Source of the DNA: an uncultured Bacteroidota bacterium
GTDB lineage: Bacteria > Bacteroidota > Bacteroidia > Chitinophagales > LD1
Reading direction: 5' to 3'
NCBI GenBank assembly: GCA_937894725.1
Contig: CALAYL010000001.1
Span: 1 to 34,957, forward strand
Length of the DNA: 34,957 bases
The notes under the pieces were generated by a model, which worked only from the letters and a program-made list of their open reading frames with translations, searched no databases and was not told the DNA's origin. Position 1 is the stretch's first letter, and each line of letters starts with the position of its first letter. The position numbers and the translations under genes were made by a program. Positions 33,185 through 34,957 of this stretch are shown one piece after another.

Positions 33185-34957
33185 TTATTTTGCCTTCAAG
33201 CTTTTAATCTCTTGCTTGAGTGCTTCAATTTCAGCTTGCATTTCCTGCACCGCTTTAGTGAGAACTACCGTCATTTTGCTATAATCTATGCCCCAAAGTT
33301 CTTTGCTCTCATCTTTAGGCTTGTGAACTAGCTCTGGTAAAATTTCATATAACTCTTGTGCCTTAAATCCGAAATCACTAGTTTTAATAATCTCTGTAAA
33401 TTGTAATTTACCTTGATTATCGAAACTATGATCTATTAATGAATAGGTATAAGAATTTACTTTCATAATTTTAGCTAAAGCAGATGGATAATCTGCAAAA
33501 TCACGCTTTGCACGTATATCACTTGTATTGGTAAAGCTAGTACCATAAAACTTGCCATCTCCCTCTATTCGCCCCAAAAGTTGTTCTGCTCCAGTATTAG
33601 AATATCGTCTAAAATAAAACCCTCTATCAACATTATTGTTAGCTGCTACTTGATTGTGTGATGTAGTGTTCCAGAAATCGATCCCACTTTTGCCTGCATC
33701 TCTATTGATACCGATAGCTAAAGCACCTACACCATTGTACCATGTGGCTCCAGGGGTGGCGTTGTTTACGATTGGGTCATTGTTGTACCCTCCAAAAGAT
33801 GAAAATCCATTTACAACACTCAGCCTTACACTGGTTTGGTCAGCTAAAATGGGCGCGGTAGTAGGATGATTTATACCTCCTATTCGTAGATTTCCGTTAG
33901 GAGTAAATCGACCTTCATCCGTATTATTCATTCTAAAATAGAGGCTGTTTCCCGTAGGTCGATTGAGATAGAGATTTTTATCTGAAATACCACTCATTAT
34001 ATTGTATCCACTTAGGGTCAAATCGTTGTTGAGAGAGATACCCGTTAAGTTATTGCTGTAGTCTTGGATGGATGCAGTTCCATTTGATGGGGTCAATACT
34101 TGTAAAGGGGTAAGCGGATTGCCAGTACCAATTCCTACAAATCCATTTGTTTTAAGCACCTGTACAGCATTAGTTTTATTGGGTGTCCAAAAGCCAAAAG
34201 AGGTATTAAAATTCCCTACAAATGCATCGCCAGTATTTCCGTTTAACCAAACACCACCACTACCAGCAGCATCACCTGTTTGAATTCTTCCATTGACTAA
34301 TAAATCTTTAGTAAGACCGCCCCCGCCAAATACCTGAAGTCTTGCAGCTGCCAAGGTTTGACCAGTACCGATACCTACATTGTATAAAGAGTCTATAAAC
34401 ATGGCAGGTGTTGGAGTGCCAGTACCATTTAGTAACAATCCTTGTGTTTTATTTGGAATAGACCAAATACGCGCTTTGAGCGTGGCATCAAAGTTTTTAA
34501 ATAGGATATCGCCTGGGTCTATAGGTGAAGAAGCGATAGCTCGAAAGCTTAGCTGTGCACCATTGCCAAGTTCTAAAAACTCTGTTGGTGCATTAGTGTT
34601 TATGCCCACTTGACCAGAAGCCAGTACGCGCATTCTTTCTGTATTGCTAGTGCGAACTACCCAGCTTTGTGCATCTGTAGTTCCTATAAAATTGGTGGTC
34701 GGGTTTGTTCCGCTATTGCCATTGAGTTTCCAAAATAAGCTATTGGCATCATTGGGTACCCAGCTAGTACCATTCCAAGATAAAACATCATTAGCTAGTG
34801 GAGCTTGATTGCTCACTGCATTTCCTTGGAGGGCAACCACCGTTGGGTTTGGATATGTGCCTGTCAAATCGCCACCAGCAGGCCCTAGTGGGCCAGTAGC
34901 TCCTGTGCTACCAGTGTTGCCTTGTGCACCCGTTGCGCCCGTATCGCCCTTAGCCCC
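33185..34957 (-). CDS. Collagen-like tail-fibre protein with S74 chaperone domain, N-terminus outside the window
   Basis: Partial gene; the frame runs to the window edge with no start. The visible N-terminal end has collagen-type Gly-x-y triplets (GAKGDTGATGAQGNTG and on to GGDLTGTYPNP). A long beta-rich middle repeats VGIGT/VGING-type segments (GQVGINTNAPTEFLELGN, YNVGIGTGQTLAAARLQVFG, GFVGIGTGNPLTPLQVL), as in Bacteroidota surface and tail-fibre proteins. The C-terminus is a chaperone-of-endosialidase (peptidase S74) domain starting at TSDIRAKRDF, then GFKAQELYEILPELV, and ends in a coiled coil (EMQAEIEALKQEIKSLKAK). Ser and Lys of the S74 dyad lie in SDIRAK at 33506-33523, five residues apart, so self-cleavage before the Ser is expected. 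The role on the cell surface or in a phage-like particle is open. Confidence 0.88.
   Translation of the reverse strand, partial: GAKGDTGATGAQGNTGSTGATGPLGPAGGDLTGTYPNPTVVALQGNAVSNQAPLANDVLSWNGTSWVPNDANSLFWKLNGNSGTNPTTNFIGTTDAQSWVVRTSNTERMRVLASGQVGINTNAPTEFLELGNGAQLSFRAIASSPIDPGDILFKNFDATLKARIWSIPNKTQGLLLNGTGTPTPAMFIDSLYNVGIGTGQTLAAARLQVFGGGGLTKDLLVNGRIQTGDAAGSGGVWLNGNTGDAFVGNFNTSFGFWTPNKTNAVQVLKTNGFVGIGTGNPLTPLQVLTPSNGTASIQDYSNNLTGISLNNDLTLSGYNIMSGISDKNLYLNRPTGNSLYFRMNNTDEGRFTPNGNLRIGGINHPTTAPILADQTSVRLSVVNGFSSFGGYNNDPIVNNATPGATWYNGVGALAIGINRDAGKSGIDFWNTTSHNQVAANNNVDRGFYFRRYSNTGAEQLLGRIEGDGKFYGTSFTNTSDIRAKRDFADYPSALAKIMKVNSYTYSLIDHSFDNQGKLQFTEIIKTSDFGFKAQELYEILPELVHKPKDESKELWGIDYSKMTVVLTKAVQEMQAEIEALKQEIKSLKAK

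Noticed and set aside
1..34957. Mobile elements, CRISPR arrays, tRNA or integration sites
   Set aside because: No transposase or integrase gene, no regularly spaced repeats, and no cloverleaf sequence were seen.

Overview
The window is a stretch of chromosome from a member of the Bacteroidota. The lineage call rests on several independent signs: a type IX secretion sorting domain at 25-1047, the Bacteroidota-restricted IPExxxVDY protein at 11815, BatD/BatE, many short lipoproteins, and repeated TTTG - 18 to 21 nt - TAnnTTTG promoters, the Bacteroidota sigma consensus, with almost no strong Shine-Dalgarno sequences. The DNA is AT-rich and gene-dense. No insertion sequence, integrase, tRNA or CRISPR array is visible, so this looks like core and near-core chromosome, not an island.

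Layout. 25-4403 (minus): atpA-atpG-scpB from its own promoter, then a secreted T9SS cargo gene. 4561-5325: three small cysteine-rich lipoproteins of one family, two of them (minus) just downstream of a double-parvulin periplasmic chaperone (5331-7295). 7421-11684 (minus): acpP-fabF, then terC, a YihX-like HAD hydrolase, a YHS-domain lipoprotein and fabH. 11815-15038 (plus): IPExxxVDY gene-pyk, then an M42 aminopeptidase overlapping a pterin dehydratase gene. 15039-16172: a hairpin-rich spacer, a Gly/Ser/Met-rich lipoprotein (minus) and a cytochrome c-like lipoprotein with a CX4CH motif (plus). 16175-19462 (minus): crcB, a membrane-anchored sulfatase/phosphotransferase-type enzyme and a serine hydrolase. 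19559-22320: recA with a clear terminator, a small unknown protein, a lipoprotein, and frr. 22385-24886: a DnaQ-type exonuclease with a decayed GIY-YIG domain, an outer-membrane barrel candidate and mscL. 24948-27568 (minus): batD-batE. 27716-30666: exonuclease III, a DUF4412-like secreted protein, and a STAS protein with RNase Z. 30668-32426 (minus): RNase P RNA followed by an NtrC-type sigma-54 response regulator. 32534-34957: a methyltransferase and the C-terminal part of a collagen-like tail-fibre/S74 protein cut by the window edge.

The genes mostly serve ordinary functions: ATP synthesis, fatty acid synthesis (acpP, fabF, fabH), glycolysis, DNA repair, RNA processing and envelope maintenance. 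The points that stand out are the three-paralogue cysteine-rich lipoprotein family, a pyruvate kinase carrying the sequence signature of potassium-independent enzymes, an apparently dead GIY-YIG domain behind an intact exonuclease, and several usually larger clusters (F-type ATPase, Bat operon, acpP-fabF-rnc-IPExxxVDY-pyk) that are split or rearranged. I did not find a convincing wholly new multi-gene system; the lipoprotein family is the best candidate for something undescribed.
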